Shown piece after piece: positions 7,899 through 15,596 of a stretch of DNA of 30,486 bases; position 1 is the stretch's first letter, and every line of letters begins with the position of its first letter. The stretch is from Candidatus Caenarcanales bacterium (lineage in GTDB: Bacteria; Cyanobacteriota; Vampirovibrionia; LMEP-6097). The position numbers were made by a program, and so were the translations under genes. The stretch is from positions 1 to 30,486 of the forward strand of contig JAKVAO010000028.1 of NCBI GenBank assembly GCA_022447685.1. Direction: 5' to 3'. Under the pieces are notes generated by a model that had not been told where the DNA came from, made no database searches, and was given only the letters and a program-made list of their open reading frames with translations.

Positions 7899-8237
7899 AT
7901 GAACTACAGCTACAACCTTATATATGATTCTAAGAGCTTAAAACTCCGTATTTGGGCTTTAATCATATCGGTCTTAGTTGGTGACTATGTTTCTATAATT
8001 CAAAGCCAAGAGCTTCTAGGTAAATCCTATGCTGGTCTTAGTGACGCAGACTTGGAGAAATCTTTAATTCTGGTTCTAGATTTTGAAGTTGATGATGATT
8101 TTGAAGCTTTAGATGAAAGCTATATAAATTCAGTCTCTGATAAAAGAATCTACAAAGGTAAAGAAGCCATCAAAAGATGTCTAATATTAAATTCATGGGT
8201 TTCAAAACTTTTCTCTAAGCAGCTTGCTGATTCATAA
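7899..8237 (+). CDS. Small protein of unknown function downstream of pyk
   Basis: The 112-residue product is not recognised. Its ATG directly follows the pyk TAA, so it is probably translated by coupling. The N-terminal half has a hydrophobic segment (IWALIISVLVGDYVSII). The centre is acidic (DFEVDDDFEALDES) and the C-terminus is Lys/Leu-rich. Its 3' end overlaps the convergent gene at 8215-8733 by 23 bases. Coding is supported mainly by position and by an uninterrupted frame with protein-like composition. Confidence 0.6.
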   Translation: MNYSYNLIYDSKSLKLRIWALIISVLVGDYVSIIQSQELLGKSYAGLSDADLEKSLILVLDFEVDDDFEALDESYINSVSDKRIYKGKEAIKRCLILNSWVSKLFSKQLADS

Positions 8238-8733
8238 GATTGCCAACTTCAACTAAGGTTGCTAGTTGTTCTGGCATTTCATTTAATGACTCAACTGTAT
8301 CACCAATCAATTGTTCTTCACTCATTGGCTTAGTTTCAGTAGCTTTAGCACTAATAAATAATTTTGCTGAACTTATAGTATCAAACTTACTTGTATCAAT
8401 AAGTGAAGCTGCTATATCTTCAGCTGAAAAAGCTGCATTTAATGATTCAGTAGTGCTAGGCTCATTTCTAACTGGAGCTGGACTAGGAGCAGTCGATACT
8501 GCAGAAGCACCTGCAGTTTTAGCTAACATGTCTGCACTAACAGTGCCCATAGTTGCTTCAAGATCTGCTCTCAAACCAGCAGCTGTATTTGCCGCCGCTT
8601 CTTTCGATGATCCAGTATCAGCTTCAGTCGCTAAAGAATCATTCTCCTTTACAGGTGTGTTGCCATTATTAGAACCAACACCATACTGGCTGATTCTATT
8701 ATATGGATCATTATTAGGACCACTTACTGCCAT
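8215..8733 (-). CDS. Ala/Ser/Thr-rich orphan protein
   Basis: The 172-residue product has no recognised domain, signal peptide or membrane segment. Residues 1-95 are rich in A, S, T, N and P and look disordered (SSKEAAANTAAG, STAPSPAPVRNEPSTT). The C-terminal half is predicted helical and ends in an amphipathic segment (EQLATLVEVGNLMNQQAA). I prefer this strand to the overlapping plus-strand frame at 8240-8746, which reads as an irregular hydrophobic shadow. A CTTAACCTA motif lies 32 bases upstream, nearly the same spacing as at 3465. The architecture resembles the orphan genes at 2526-4463, so a related role is plausible. Confidence 0.65.
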   Translation of the reverse strand: MAVSGPNNDPYNRISQYGVGSNNGNTPVKENDSLATEADTGSSKEAAANTAAGLRADLEATMGTVSADMLAKTAGASAVSTAPSPAPVRNEPSTTESLNAAFSAEDIAASLIDTSKFDTISSAKLFISAKATETKPMSEEQLIGDTVESLNEMPEQLATLVEVGNLMNQQAA

Positions 8734-8765
8734 ACACTTAGATTAGTCCATATGGAGTTTAAGAA

Positions 8766-8774
8766 TAGGTTAAG
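8766..8774 (-). promoter_or_regulatory. CTTAACCTA motif, copy 3
   Basis: The minus-strand CTTAACCTA lies 32 bases before the start codon at 8733, almost the same distance as copy 1 (31 bases). This argues for a positional, promoter-linked role. Confidence 0.4.
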
Positions 8775-8791
8775 GGAAGCTAAAAGAACTA

Positions 8792-8993
8792 AAGGATCCA
8801 CTGAAAAACGTCTAAAGTAACATTTTTCAACCCTGACCGAGGAATGAATCCTAGCTCAGGGAGCGGATCCTTGATCGAGCGATTGCCGAGTGCAGATAAG
8901 TTTACTTATTTGCCGAGCTAAGTGAGATAAGCAACTTGTCTGCTTTATATTCTTTATCAGGCAGTCGCCACTCAAAACTTCGTTTTGCAGTGC
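8792..8993. repeat. Structured intergenic region with nested inverted repeats
   Basis: This gene-free stretch downstream of alr holds several paired elements. AAGGATCC (8792-8799) pairs with GGATCCTT (8865-8872). CCCTGA (8831-8836) pairs with TCAGGG (8856-8861), with an inner AGGA/TCCT stem. GCAGATAAGTT (8892-8902) pairs with AACTTGTCTGC (8933-8943) allowing one G-U. TTGCCGAG is repeated directly at 8883 and 8910. An 18-base sequence at 8973-8990 recurs, inverted, at 13706-13723. It looks like the remains of repeats or a structured RNA 3' region. No coding potential is visible. Confidence 0.5.
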
Positions 8994-8997
8994 CTCC

Positions 8998-10101
8998 TTA
9001 TGTATTCCTTGTATAAACCTTAGGTAAACGTAAATTTAGTGAAGTCACTAACTCATAACTAATAGTATTAGCAAGTTTAGACCATTCCCGAATTGGTAAA
9101 TGAGGACCAATTAATTCCATAGTATCTCCTACTTTAATGTCTTCTACATCTCCGATGTCATACATCATTTGATCCATGGTAATCAAGCCAACCTGTTGGT
9201 GAAAACTATCTTTACAATAACCTTTTATTCTGCCAGATAAGGATCTAGGTATACCATCTGCATAACCTAAAGGTAAAGTCACTATCTTAGTAGATCTTTT
9301 GGTACGCCAGAGTGACTGATAACTGACAGCTTCTCCTGGGAGAATGGATTTTAGGAATACAACCCTTGCAAACAGTGACATTACTGGCTTAAGTATCGGA
9401 TTATCTAAACCAAATAATTCAATACCCACTCTAACAAAGTCAAAAGGCTCCTGATTAATCATTCTAGCCGCTCTGCTGCTTGCAATATGCCTAGGATAAG
9501 TCAAATCATCAGTAAAGTTAACAAATTTACTAGTCTGAGAAGCGCAAGTAGGGTGATCGTCAGCATTAGAATAGTGAGAATAGATAGACTGAATCTTAAT
9601 ATTGAATAATATATCTATTTTTTTCACGATATCTAAAAATTCTTCTGGTTTTTCACATTTAAAGCCTATACGGTTCATTCCTGTGTCAATTTTTAGATGA
9701 ATTTTGGCTACTTTTTCGATGTCTTGAGCCATTTTCTGTAGCTTTTCAGCAGCTGCATAATCACAGACAGTAAGTTCAATATCCTTCTCTAAAGCAACTC
9801 CATAGGACCAATCAGGAGTGATACCTAAAACCATTATTCTTTTATTGGTGGATTGTCTTAGATTTAAAGCTTCATCGATATTTGCAACAGCATAAGAATC
9901 AACAAAGTCATATGAATCCAACATATTAGCGATAACGCCAGCACCATGACCATAAGCATCCGCTTTGAGAACTAAAATCAAAGGCTTTTTACATTGCTGA
10001 TGTATAGTTTTCAGATTATCTTCCAAGCAATCTAAATTAACTTCAAGCCACGCATCACGATAGAAACGAGTATTTATATTAATATCAGGTCTAACTTGCA
10101 T
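8998..10101 (-). CDS. alr: Alanine racemase
   Basis: Alr is the PLP-dependent enzyme that interconverts L- and D-alanine, supplying D-Ala for peptidoglycan. The 367 residues are typical. PLP is expected on Lys46 in VLKADAYGHGAG. The second catalytic residue Tyr261 is in GEAVSYQSLW. Other family segments are KIDTGMNRIGF (137-147), RVGIELFGLDN (224-234), LPLGYADGIPR and TMDQMMYDI. It follows uppS by 27 bases on the same strand, giving a small cell-wall operon. A TATAAG lies nine bases before the ATG, and a weak GAAAG may serve as ribosome binding site. Confidence 0.96.
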   Translation of the reverse strand: MQVRPDININTRFYRDAWLEVNLDCLEDNLKTIHQQCKKPLILVLKADAYGHGAGVIANMLDSYDFVDSYAVANIDEALNLRQSTNKRIMVLGITPDWSYGVALEKDIELTVCDYAAAEKLQKMAQDIEKVAKIHLKIDTGMNRIGFKCEKPEEFLDIVKKIDILFNIKIQSIYSHYSNADDHPTCASQTSKFVNFTDDLTYPRHIASSRAARMINQEPFDFVRVGIELFGLDNPILKPVMSLFARVVFLKSILPGEAVSYQSLWRTKRSTKIVTLPLGYADGIPRSLSGRIKGYCKDSFHQQVGLITMDQMMYDIGDVEDIKVGDTMELIGPHLPIREWSKLANTISYELVTSLNLRLPKVYTRNT

Positions 10102-10128
10102 CTTTCTATACTTATAATATATACAAAG

Positions 10129-10815
10129 TTACGCAAAATTAACAGCTTCTCGAGAATTCAAGCCTAAAAGCTGAAGCGCGGAATCTAATAAGGATTCATC
10201 AAAATCAGGCCAGTAAGTATCAGTAAAGAACAACTTCGCTGAAGCTGACTGCCATAATAAGAAATTACTTAGCCTTTGCTTACCACCTGTTCTAATAACC
10301 AGATCAATATCAGGATAAGAACTAGTCATTAAATACTTAGAAAATTCCTGCTCGTCTATATTTATAATTTCATCTAAATTAACTTCATTTAAGATAGTAT
10401 TTGCAGCCTGCTTAAGCTCAGAAGCCGAACCATAGTTTAAAGCAATATTCAGAACTAACTTGGTATTAGATTTAGTCTCATCCTCTAATTTTTTTATTGC
10501 TCTTTCGAGCTTAGTATCTTCAAAAACACTTAAATCACCAATGAAACAGACTTTCACCCCCTCTTCTTTTAAAGAATCTAGCTCTTTTATAGCAGACTCA
10601 GTAAGCAAAGTAAAAAGAAAATCAAGCTCAGTCTTAGATCTTTTCCAATTCTCTGAAGAAAAAGCATAAACAGTTACATAGTCAATAGACCTTGCTATAG
10701 ATGCCTGAACCAAGCATCTAAGAGCCTTTACACCAGTTTTATGACCATCTGAAGCAAGTAAACCTCTAGATCTAGCCCATCTACGGTTACCGTCCATGAT
10801 GACTCCAATATGCAT
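10129..10815 (-). CDS. uppS: Undecaprenyl diphosphate synthase (cis-prenyltransferase)
   Basis: UppS extends farnesyl diphosphate with isopentenyl units to the C55 lipid carrier for peptidoglycan and other cell-wall polymers. The catalytic Asp is in HIGVIMDGNRRWA; SSENWKR and DLVIRTGGKQRLSNFLLW are the other signature segments. The last reads TGG where TSGE is usual. I chose the ATG at 10815 (228 residues) over the one at 10824, because the latter lies inside the TATAAT box and would be upstream of the predicted transcription start. No Shine-Dalgarno precedes either. Confidence 0.95.
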   Translation of the reverse strand: MHIGVIMDGNRRWARSRGLLASDGHKTGVKALRCLVQASIARSIDYVTVYAFSSENWKRSKTELDFLFTLLTESAIKELDSLKEEGVKVCFIGDLSVFEDTKLERAIKKLEDETKSNTKLVLNIALNYGSASELKQAANTILNEVNLDEIINIDEQEFSKYLMTSSYPDIDLVIRTGGKQRLSNFLLWQSASAKLFFTDTYWPDFDESLLDSALQLLGLNSREAVNFA

Positions 10816-10822
10816 GAATTGC

Positions 10823-10831
10823 ATTATAACA
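10823..10831 (-). promoter_or_regulatory. Extended -10 of uppS, leaderless arrangement
   Basis: On the minus strand TGTTATAAT (TATAAT at 10828-10823) is followed after seven bases by the ATG at 10815. It is identical to the extended -10 boxes of fusA and the flavodoxin gene. The predicted mRNA begins at or next to the start codon. Confidence 0.5.
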
Positions 10832-10942
10832 AATCATACATACAACTTAGCAAAGTCACAGAAAAACCACATTTTTGACTATTCAGAAATCTTCGAGCTA
10901 TGGATAAATATTATCAAGGAGTCGTTGAAAACATAATTTTAT

Positions 10943-13228
10943 ATGAGTGTTAGTTTCTTAGGTTTAAACTCTTCTTTTGACTCAAATGCTTTAGTTAGTC
11001 AGCTTGTACAGCTTGAGACTCAAAGTAGAATCGGACCTCTTGAACAAAGACAAAGAGAACTTAATATAGAACAACAAAGTTTAAATTCTTTAAGTTCAAA
11101 GGTTGGAGCACTTAAACGTTCTTTATCTGTAGATGGAGTTACTCAAGGTTTCGAGTCTTTAATTACTAATTCAGCTTCTGTTTCCGATGAAGACAAAGCA
11201 AGTATAAGTGTATTTGCAAGAGCAACTCCACAAAGTTTTGAATTAGATATTCTAAGATTAGCTACTACCTCAGTGCGTGAATCATCTTCATATGTAGATA
11301 CTGGGGTAACTACTGCTTCGAGAATCGCCGACGCTAATTTTCGTGGTGTGCTACAAGAAGGTGCAGTCACCATAAATGATGAGACTTTCACCCTACCTGA
11401 CCTTAGTGAAAACTCTACAGTACTTGATACAGCGACTAAACTTAGTAATGGTTTAACTACAACAAGCTTAATAGCAGACGCAACTTTAAATGGAGTTAGT
11501 TCAATAACAGATGGTTCAGTGACTATCAATGGAACTAGCGCTAACGTATCTGGACTTACAGATGTTCAATCTATATTAGATTTTTTCAGTACTAATTACG
11601 CAGGAGTCGGAGCAAGCCTAGTAAATGGTCAAATAGAATTAACAGGGATAAATACCATCGGAGATGCTGGTGATACCAGTGATATTCTCTCAGCACTTGG
11701 CTTGAACGAAGATAATCTTTCAGGAACCACACTCACTGGAACTCAAGACCTATCATTGCCAGAGTTAACCGACACACTTGACTCCATAGGAGTTACAGGA
11801 ACAGTTATTACTATAAATGGAACTGATGTTAACTTTGATCCTCTTACTGATACTATAGACGACCTAATCACCAGTATCAATAATGAAGCAGGTTTAGATG
11901 TCACTGCCAGTTACGATGAAAGCACTGGAAAATTTGCCTTAACGAATGACACTGAAGGTGCAAATTCAATTACAGTAAGCTCAATCGACAGTAATATAGT
12001 CACCAACTTTGACCTAACGAATGAAACACTTGGTAATACAACTAATGTTCAAGACATACTTGATTTTTTCACCAATAACTTCACTGGAGTTACAGCAAGC
12101 TTAGTCAATGGGCAAGTACAGCTAGATGGTGTCTCCAACCTAGGTTCAGCTGGTGATGAAAGTAATCTACTCTCGGTACTTGGACTAAATAATGCTTTTA
12201 TTAATTCTGGAACAGCACTTGGGATTCAAAATATTTCTACACCATCAGTACTTGATACCTTAGACAGCATAGGAGTCACTGGAACGAATATCTCTATAAA
12301 CGGTGAAGAAATTACCTTTGATCCAGCAGTAGATACCATAGAAGATTTACTCTCATCTATTAACAATAATAGTGCAACCAATGTAAAAGCCAGTTATGAT
12401 ACCTTGAATGGAGTTTTAAAACTCACCAACTCCAGAACTGGAGCCCTGACTATTCCAGTAAGTTCTACAGATAGTAATATTGCAACTATCTTCGCTCTTG
12501 ATAATGAAACCCTTGGTGACAATGCCGAATTTCAGATCTCCACTCTCAACAATGGGCAGACACTAGTCAGTAACAATAACAGTGTAGGAGATATAATCAC
12601 GGGAGTTACATTGAACCTAAGTGAGGTTACCACAGACCCAATCACTATAACGATTTCAGAAGACAGCAGTCAATACAAATCTAGAATCGATGCTGTACTG
12701 GAAGAATTAAATGACATAATCTCCGACACTAGAGAGTCTGACTTAAGTGTAGCTAGAGGTCTTGAAATAGGACTTAAGAGGATTATCACCTCAGTCTTTG
12801 ACAATTCAAATCCAGAAAGTTACAAGTCCTTAGTAGAGGTTGGTTTAGCAAGTTCACTTGTAAATGATGCCTTTGCCGGTTATACACTTAATGGTACAAG
12901 CTTTGGCGAAGCTTTAGCACGAGATCCAAGTGCGATCAATACCTTACTTTTCGGTAAGACAGATAGTGAAGTTCCCACTTTCACAGATGGTTCACAAGGT
13001 CTTTTTGTACAGCTGGATGAATTTCTCGCTGAGTACGTAACTGGTACTGATGCTGTTTTCACCAGTTTAGATGATAGTCTCGATAGAAGACTTAGAGATC
13101 TTAGTGATCAAATCTTTAGAGCTGAGGAAGGTATCACAAACTTTGAAGATAGGCTTATTAGACAATTTTCACAATTAGATACATTGAATGCTGAATTACA
13201 GCAACAACAGGCTGCTATTGGTGGATAA
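10943..13228 (+). CDS. fliD: Flagellar hook-associated protein 2 (filament cap)
   Basis: FliD caps the growing flagellum outside the cell and directs flagellin folding. The N-terminus is typical (MSVSFLGLNSSFDSNALVSQ then a coiled coil with QREL and LNSLSSKVGAL). The C-terminal domain (about 555-761) has NGTSFGEALARDPSAINTLLF and the closing coiled coil EEGITNFEDRLIRQ. The protein is long because residues 208-368 are duplicated in tandem at 369-527. Each copy starts VQ-ILDFF, passes LVNGQ-x-L, SIGVTGT and ING, and ends ETLG. The repeat adds surface-exposed domains. The ATG has no Shine-Dalgarno at normal distance; AAGGAG lies 21 bases upstream, and an in-frame TTG between them is followed by a stop. 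Confidence 0.95.
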   Translation: MSVSFLGLNSSFDSNALVSQLVQLETQSRIGPLEQRQRELNIEQQSLNSLSSKVGALKRSLSVDGVTQGFESLITNSASVSDEDKASISVFARATPQSFELDILRLATTSVRESSSYVDTGVTTASRIADANFRGVLQEGAVTINDETFTLPDLSENSTVLDTATKLSNGLTTTSLIADATLNGVSSITDGSVTINGTSANVSGLTDVQSILDFFSTNYAGVGASLVNGQIELTGINTIGDAGDTSDILSALGLNEDNLSGTTLTGTQDLSLPELTDTLDSIGVTGTVITINGTDVNFDPLTDTIDDLITSINNEAGLDVTASYDESTGKFALTNDTEGANSITVSSIDSNIVTNFDLTNETLGNTTNVQDILDFFTNNFTGVTASLVNGQVQLDGVSNLGSAGDESNLLSVLGLNNAFINSGTALGIQNISTPSVLDTLDSIGVTGTNISINGEEITFDPAVDTIEDLLSSINNNSATNVKASYDTLNGVLKLTNSRTGALTIPVSSTDSNIATIFALDNETLGDNAEFQISTLNNGQTLVSNNNSVGDIITGVTLNLSEVTTDPITITISEDSSQYKSRIDAVLEELNDIISDTRESDLSVARGLEIGLKRIITSVFDNSNPESYKSLVEVGLASSLVNDAFAGYTLNGTSFGEALARDPSAINTLLFGKTDSEVPTFTDGSQGLFVQLDEFLAEYVTGTDAVFTSLDDSLDRRLRDLSDQIFRAEEGITNFEDRLIRQFSQLDTLNAELQQQQAAIGG
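11564..12523 (+). repeat. Tandem duplication within fliD
   Basis: Two copies of about 483 bases (11564-12046 and 12047-12523) encode homologous 161-residue modules with an offset of exactly 161 codons. The protein is well conserved at the ends (VNGQ-L, DTLDSIGVTGT-I-ING, FDP--DTI-DL--SINN, NETLG) while intervening positions have diverged, so the duplication is not recent. Confidence 0.85.
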
Positions 13229-13261
13229 CAAATTTTAATACTAAATTAAAAGGGGTAAGAA

Positions 13262-13582
13262 ATGAGAAAATTCGATAATCTTGACGACTGCACTAATGAA
13301 TTAGAGAATATTGACGAAGAGCTCAAAGTCGCTTTCAACGATGACAAATTTAATGTTTGCATTGAAAAAGCATCTCTGAGATCAGTTGTTATTAGTCAAA
13401 TCAATCAATTAAGAAGAACTCATAAATTATCAAAAAAGGCAGAAGAGAAAATCAAAAGAAGCTGGGAAAACAACCAGTTTATAGTAGACGGTATTCAAAA
13501 TAAACAAAAAGTAATTAAAGACAGACTGAATAAAAGAAAGAAGTTTATGCAAAAAGTGCGTAAATGTAATTATGAGAATTAA
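13262..13582 (+). CDS. Small helical protein after fliD, possible FliT-type chaperone
   Basis: The 106-residue product is almost entirely charged and predicted helical (LENIDEELKVAF, SKKAEEKIKRSWENN, DRLNKRKKFMQKVRK). A strong Shine-Dalgarno (AAAAGGGG) precedes the ATG, 33 bases after fliD. In many bacteria the gene following fliD encodes a small helical export chaperone (FliS or FliT). The size, helical character and position fit such a role, but the sequence is not one I recognise. It is best called a candidate FliD-associated chaperone. Confidence 0.7.
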   Translation: MRKFDNLDDCTNELENIDEELKVAFNDDKFNVCIEKASLRSVVISQINQLRRTHKLSKKAEEKIKRSWENNQFIVDGIQNKQKVIKDRLNKRKKFMQKVRKCNYEN

Positions 13583-13600
13583 TAATAAGCTCTCAATATG

Positions 13601-13789
13601 AGAGGTGTGTACAACGTATAAGTTCAAGGCTGAGGCGGAAGAAAAAGCGCAGTGACAAGTACATGCGACAGCATTGGACGCTTTACAAAAATAAGCCTGG
13701 GGTCCCTGCAAAACGAAGTTTTGTGGGGTAAATAACATGAGCATTTTGATGACAACGAAAACACAGAAATTATAGTTGTACACACCTCT
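13601..13789. mobile_element. MITE-like non-autonomous element
   Basis: A 189-bp segment is bounded by perfect 15-bp terminal inverted repeats, AGAGGTGTGTACAAC (13601-13615) and its complement (13775-13789). They extend imperfectly to about 24 bp with one gap. Direct repeats CAATATG flank it (13594-13600 and 13790-13796) as a 7-bp target duplication; 8 bp is possible if a base is shared with the end. No transposase is encoded. It sits between the fliD cluster and tatD. The inside contains a shared palindromic 18-mer and a segment resembling 23055-23095. Confidence 0.8.
13706..13723 (+). repeat. Dispersed 18-mer with palindromic core
   Basis: CTGCAAAACGAAGTTTTG, whose CAAAAC/GTTTTG arms form a 6-bp stem with a GAA loop, occurs here inside the MITE-like element. 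It recurs in inverted orientation at 8973-8990 in the alr downstream region. Confidence 0.75.
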
Positions 13790-13812
13790 CAATATGCTAA
13801 AACATTAATTGT

Positions 13813-14628
13813 ATGTTAATAGACACCCACGCTCATATAAATTTCTCTGATTTTGCTGAGGATAGAGAAGAGATTATGGCTAGAGCCTATGAGCTTGGTG
13901 TCAAAAAAATTCTTCACTCTTGTTGTAGAGTCTCAGAGATAGAAGAGCTTATCAGACTGGGATATGAATATGATATCTCAGATTCCATGGCTAATCTTTT
14001 CATAGCTGTTGGAGTTCACCCGATTGAAGTTTCCAGCTGGGAGGATAATCACGCTCAGTTAATTAGAGAAATTATTAAACGTGAATTTGAAAGTCATAGA
14101 CATAAAATCCGTGCAATTGGTGAAACTGGCTTAGATTACTTTCACTGTCAGGAATTAAGCGACCAAGAAAAACAAAAAGAAATTTTCCAAGAGCAAATTC
14201 AATTAGCAAAAGAGTTTTCCTTGCCTTTAATTATTCATACCAGAGATGCTTGGAATGATACATTAGATATTCTTAAAACGAATTTTAAAAATTCAACCTC
14301 AGATCGCAATGGAACTATTCATTGTTATACAGGGGATCTTGATTTCGCCAAAGCCTGTATTGATTTAGGTTTCTTCATTTCATGGTCTGGAATTTTAACA
14401 TTCAAAAAAACAGAAAATCTTCGTGAAGTAGCGAAAAAACTTCCATTAAAGCGCACCTTAATCGAAACCGACTGTCCATATCTCGCTCCTCAAGCCAAAC
14501 GCGGTAAAAGAAACGAACCAAGCTATGTTAATTATGTAGCAGAATGTCTGAGTGAAGTATACAATCTAGAGCAGCAAGAAATCGCTAAACAAACTACAAG
14601 TAACGCTGAGTACTTATTTCAATTATGA
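13813..14628 (+). CDS. tatD: TatD-family metal-dependent hydrolase/DNase
   Basis: This is a TIM-barrel amidohydrolase-type nuclease of the TatD/YcfH family. Its metal ligands are visible in IDTHAHINF (His6, His8), GETGLDYF, IIHTRDAW, IHCYTGD and ETDCPYLAP. The 271 residues are typical, including the C-terminal PQAKRGKRNEPSYV segment. Family members have 3'-5' DNase activity and some act on D-aminoacyl-tRNA; the exact role here is open. The ATG has no clear Shine-Dalgarno. A TGCTAAAAC (extended -10-like) ends nine bases upstream and lies at the MITE-like element's right target duplication. It overlaps the next gene by four bases (ATGA). Confidence 0.93.
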   Translation: MLIDTHAHINFSDFAEDREEIMARAYELGVKKILHSCCRVSEIEELIRLGYEYDISDSMANLFIAVGVHPIEVSSWEDNHAQLIREIIKREFESHRHKIRAIGETGLDYFHCQELSDQEKQKEIFQEQIQLAKEFSLPLIIHTRDAWNDTLDILKTNFKNSTSDRNGTIHCYTGDLDFAKACIDLGFFISWSGILTFKKTENLREVAKKLPLKRTLIETDCPYLAPQAKRGKRNEPSYVNYVAECLSEVYNLEQQEIAKQTTSNAEYLFQL

Positions 14629-15596
14629 GATTTCTTTGTTTAAGCCTAATCATCCTCAGTCTCAGTACTTGCCTAAATACATCAGCGAAGAACTCAGCTA
14701 AATTAAATAAAGAGCTACTAATTTCTGCACAAATCGAGTCAGTACTCATGGATTATTATGAGCGCAAGAAACTTGCTGATGAAGAGAATTCTCACTACTT
14801 TGTAATTGCACTAATCTCTTCTGGCAAAAATGAAGAAGCTAAAGAATTACTCAAACAATTAATCAAAAAATATCCTAAAAATGAAAAGTTCCCTAAAGAT
14901 CTAAAAAGCTTGTATATCTTTGAACAGGACTTCAAATCAGCTCAAGAACTAGGTTTAACAGAAAGTGAATTAAGTCACCTAGAACTCAAAAAAGTTTTTT
15001 TTGAAACAGGAATAGAGAACAGTAAACTTAGCCATCTCAACTCTGATAGTAAGTTTCCATTATTTGAAGAGTTGAAAAAGATCGATAATCGCAGTCCATA
15101 CTTACCAAGTAAACTTGAATACCTTTTCCTAACCATAAAATTTTTAAGTAGCTTTCAAGTAGAGGGAGAGGAAGCCAAAACAAAAGAAAAAGAATTAAGG
15201 GATTTTTACAAACTAATAGAGCTATGTAAAAAACAAATCAAAAAAGATGCACAGAAAATTATCACTCAGCATAAAAAGAAACTTTTCCCAAAAACTTTAG
15301 ACTTTTATGAACTCGGAGAAGCCTATAGAGTTTTAGCCTTACTTAGTTTTCTTGAAAGTGAACAGCTCGGCAAATTTGGTTTACTGAGTCAAAACCTTGC
15401 AGCAGATGCTGAAAAGAAAAAACAAGAATTAAGAATATATTTCCAAATGGCAGATCAAAACTACAAAAGAATGCGCTCGATTTGGCTTGAAGAAGATACC
15501 AAATATTTCAGACCAATTATGCAAGATTATGAAACAGTAACTGAATTTGGTTATGTTTTACCTCAATGGGTTATCACTGTCCAAAGACTAAATTAA
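14625..15596 (+). CDS. Exported helical (TPR-like) protein of unknown function
   Basis: The 323-residue product begins with an N-terminal signal sequence (MRFLCLSLIILSLSTCLNTSA). The LSTC stretch resembles a lipobox but has Thr before Cys, so either a lipoprotein or Sec cleavage after NTSA is possible. The rest is Lys/Glu/Leu-rich and helical, with TPR-like patterns (EEAKELLKQLIKKYPKNEKF). The ATG overlaps the tatD stop (ATGA), so translation is coupled. Its 3' end overlaps the convergent SirB1-like gene by nine bases. It is likely periplasmic or membrane-anchored with a protein-interaction role. Confidence 0.75.
   Translation: MRFLCLSLIILSLSTCLNTSAKNSAKLNKELLISAQIESVLMDYYERKKLADEENSHYFVIALISSGKNEEAKELLKQLIKKYPKNEKFPKDLKSLYIFEQDFKSAQELGLTESELSHLELKKVFFETGIENSKLSHLNSDSKFPLFEELKKIDNRSPYLPSKLEYLFLTIKFLSSFQVEGEEAKTKEKELRDFYKLIELCKKQIKKDAQKIITQHKKKLFPKTLDFYELGEAYRVLALLSFLESEQLGKFGLLSQNLAADAEKKKQELRIYFQMADQNYKRMRSIWLEEDTKYFRPIMQDYETVTEFGYVLPQWVITVQRLN

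Noticed and set aside
8240..8746. 168-codon plus-strand frame opposite the Ala/Ser-rich gene
   Set aside because: It reads as an irregular hydrophobic protein, has no Shine-Dalgarno, and the opposite frame has a typical low-complexity composition plus the upstream motif.
8752..8820. 22-codon frame (MEFKNRLREAKRTKGSTEKR...) resembling the start of an Xre-type helix-turn-helix protein
   Set aside because: It stops after 22 codons with no continuing homologous frame and has no ribosome binding site. A gene remnant is possible but not supported.
13601..13625. MITE-like ends as derivatives of the IS256-family element at the right edge
   Set aside because: The two end sequences share only a few positions (AGAG, TGT) and do not align well, so the mobilising transposase is probably another one.
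13430..13792. 120-codon minus-strand frame across the MITE-like element
   Set aside because: It spans the inverted repeats and the end of the helical gene, has no family resemblance and no Shine-Dalgarno; a shadow frame.
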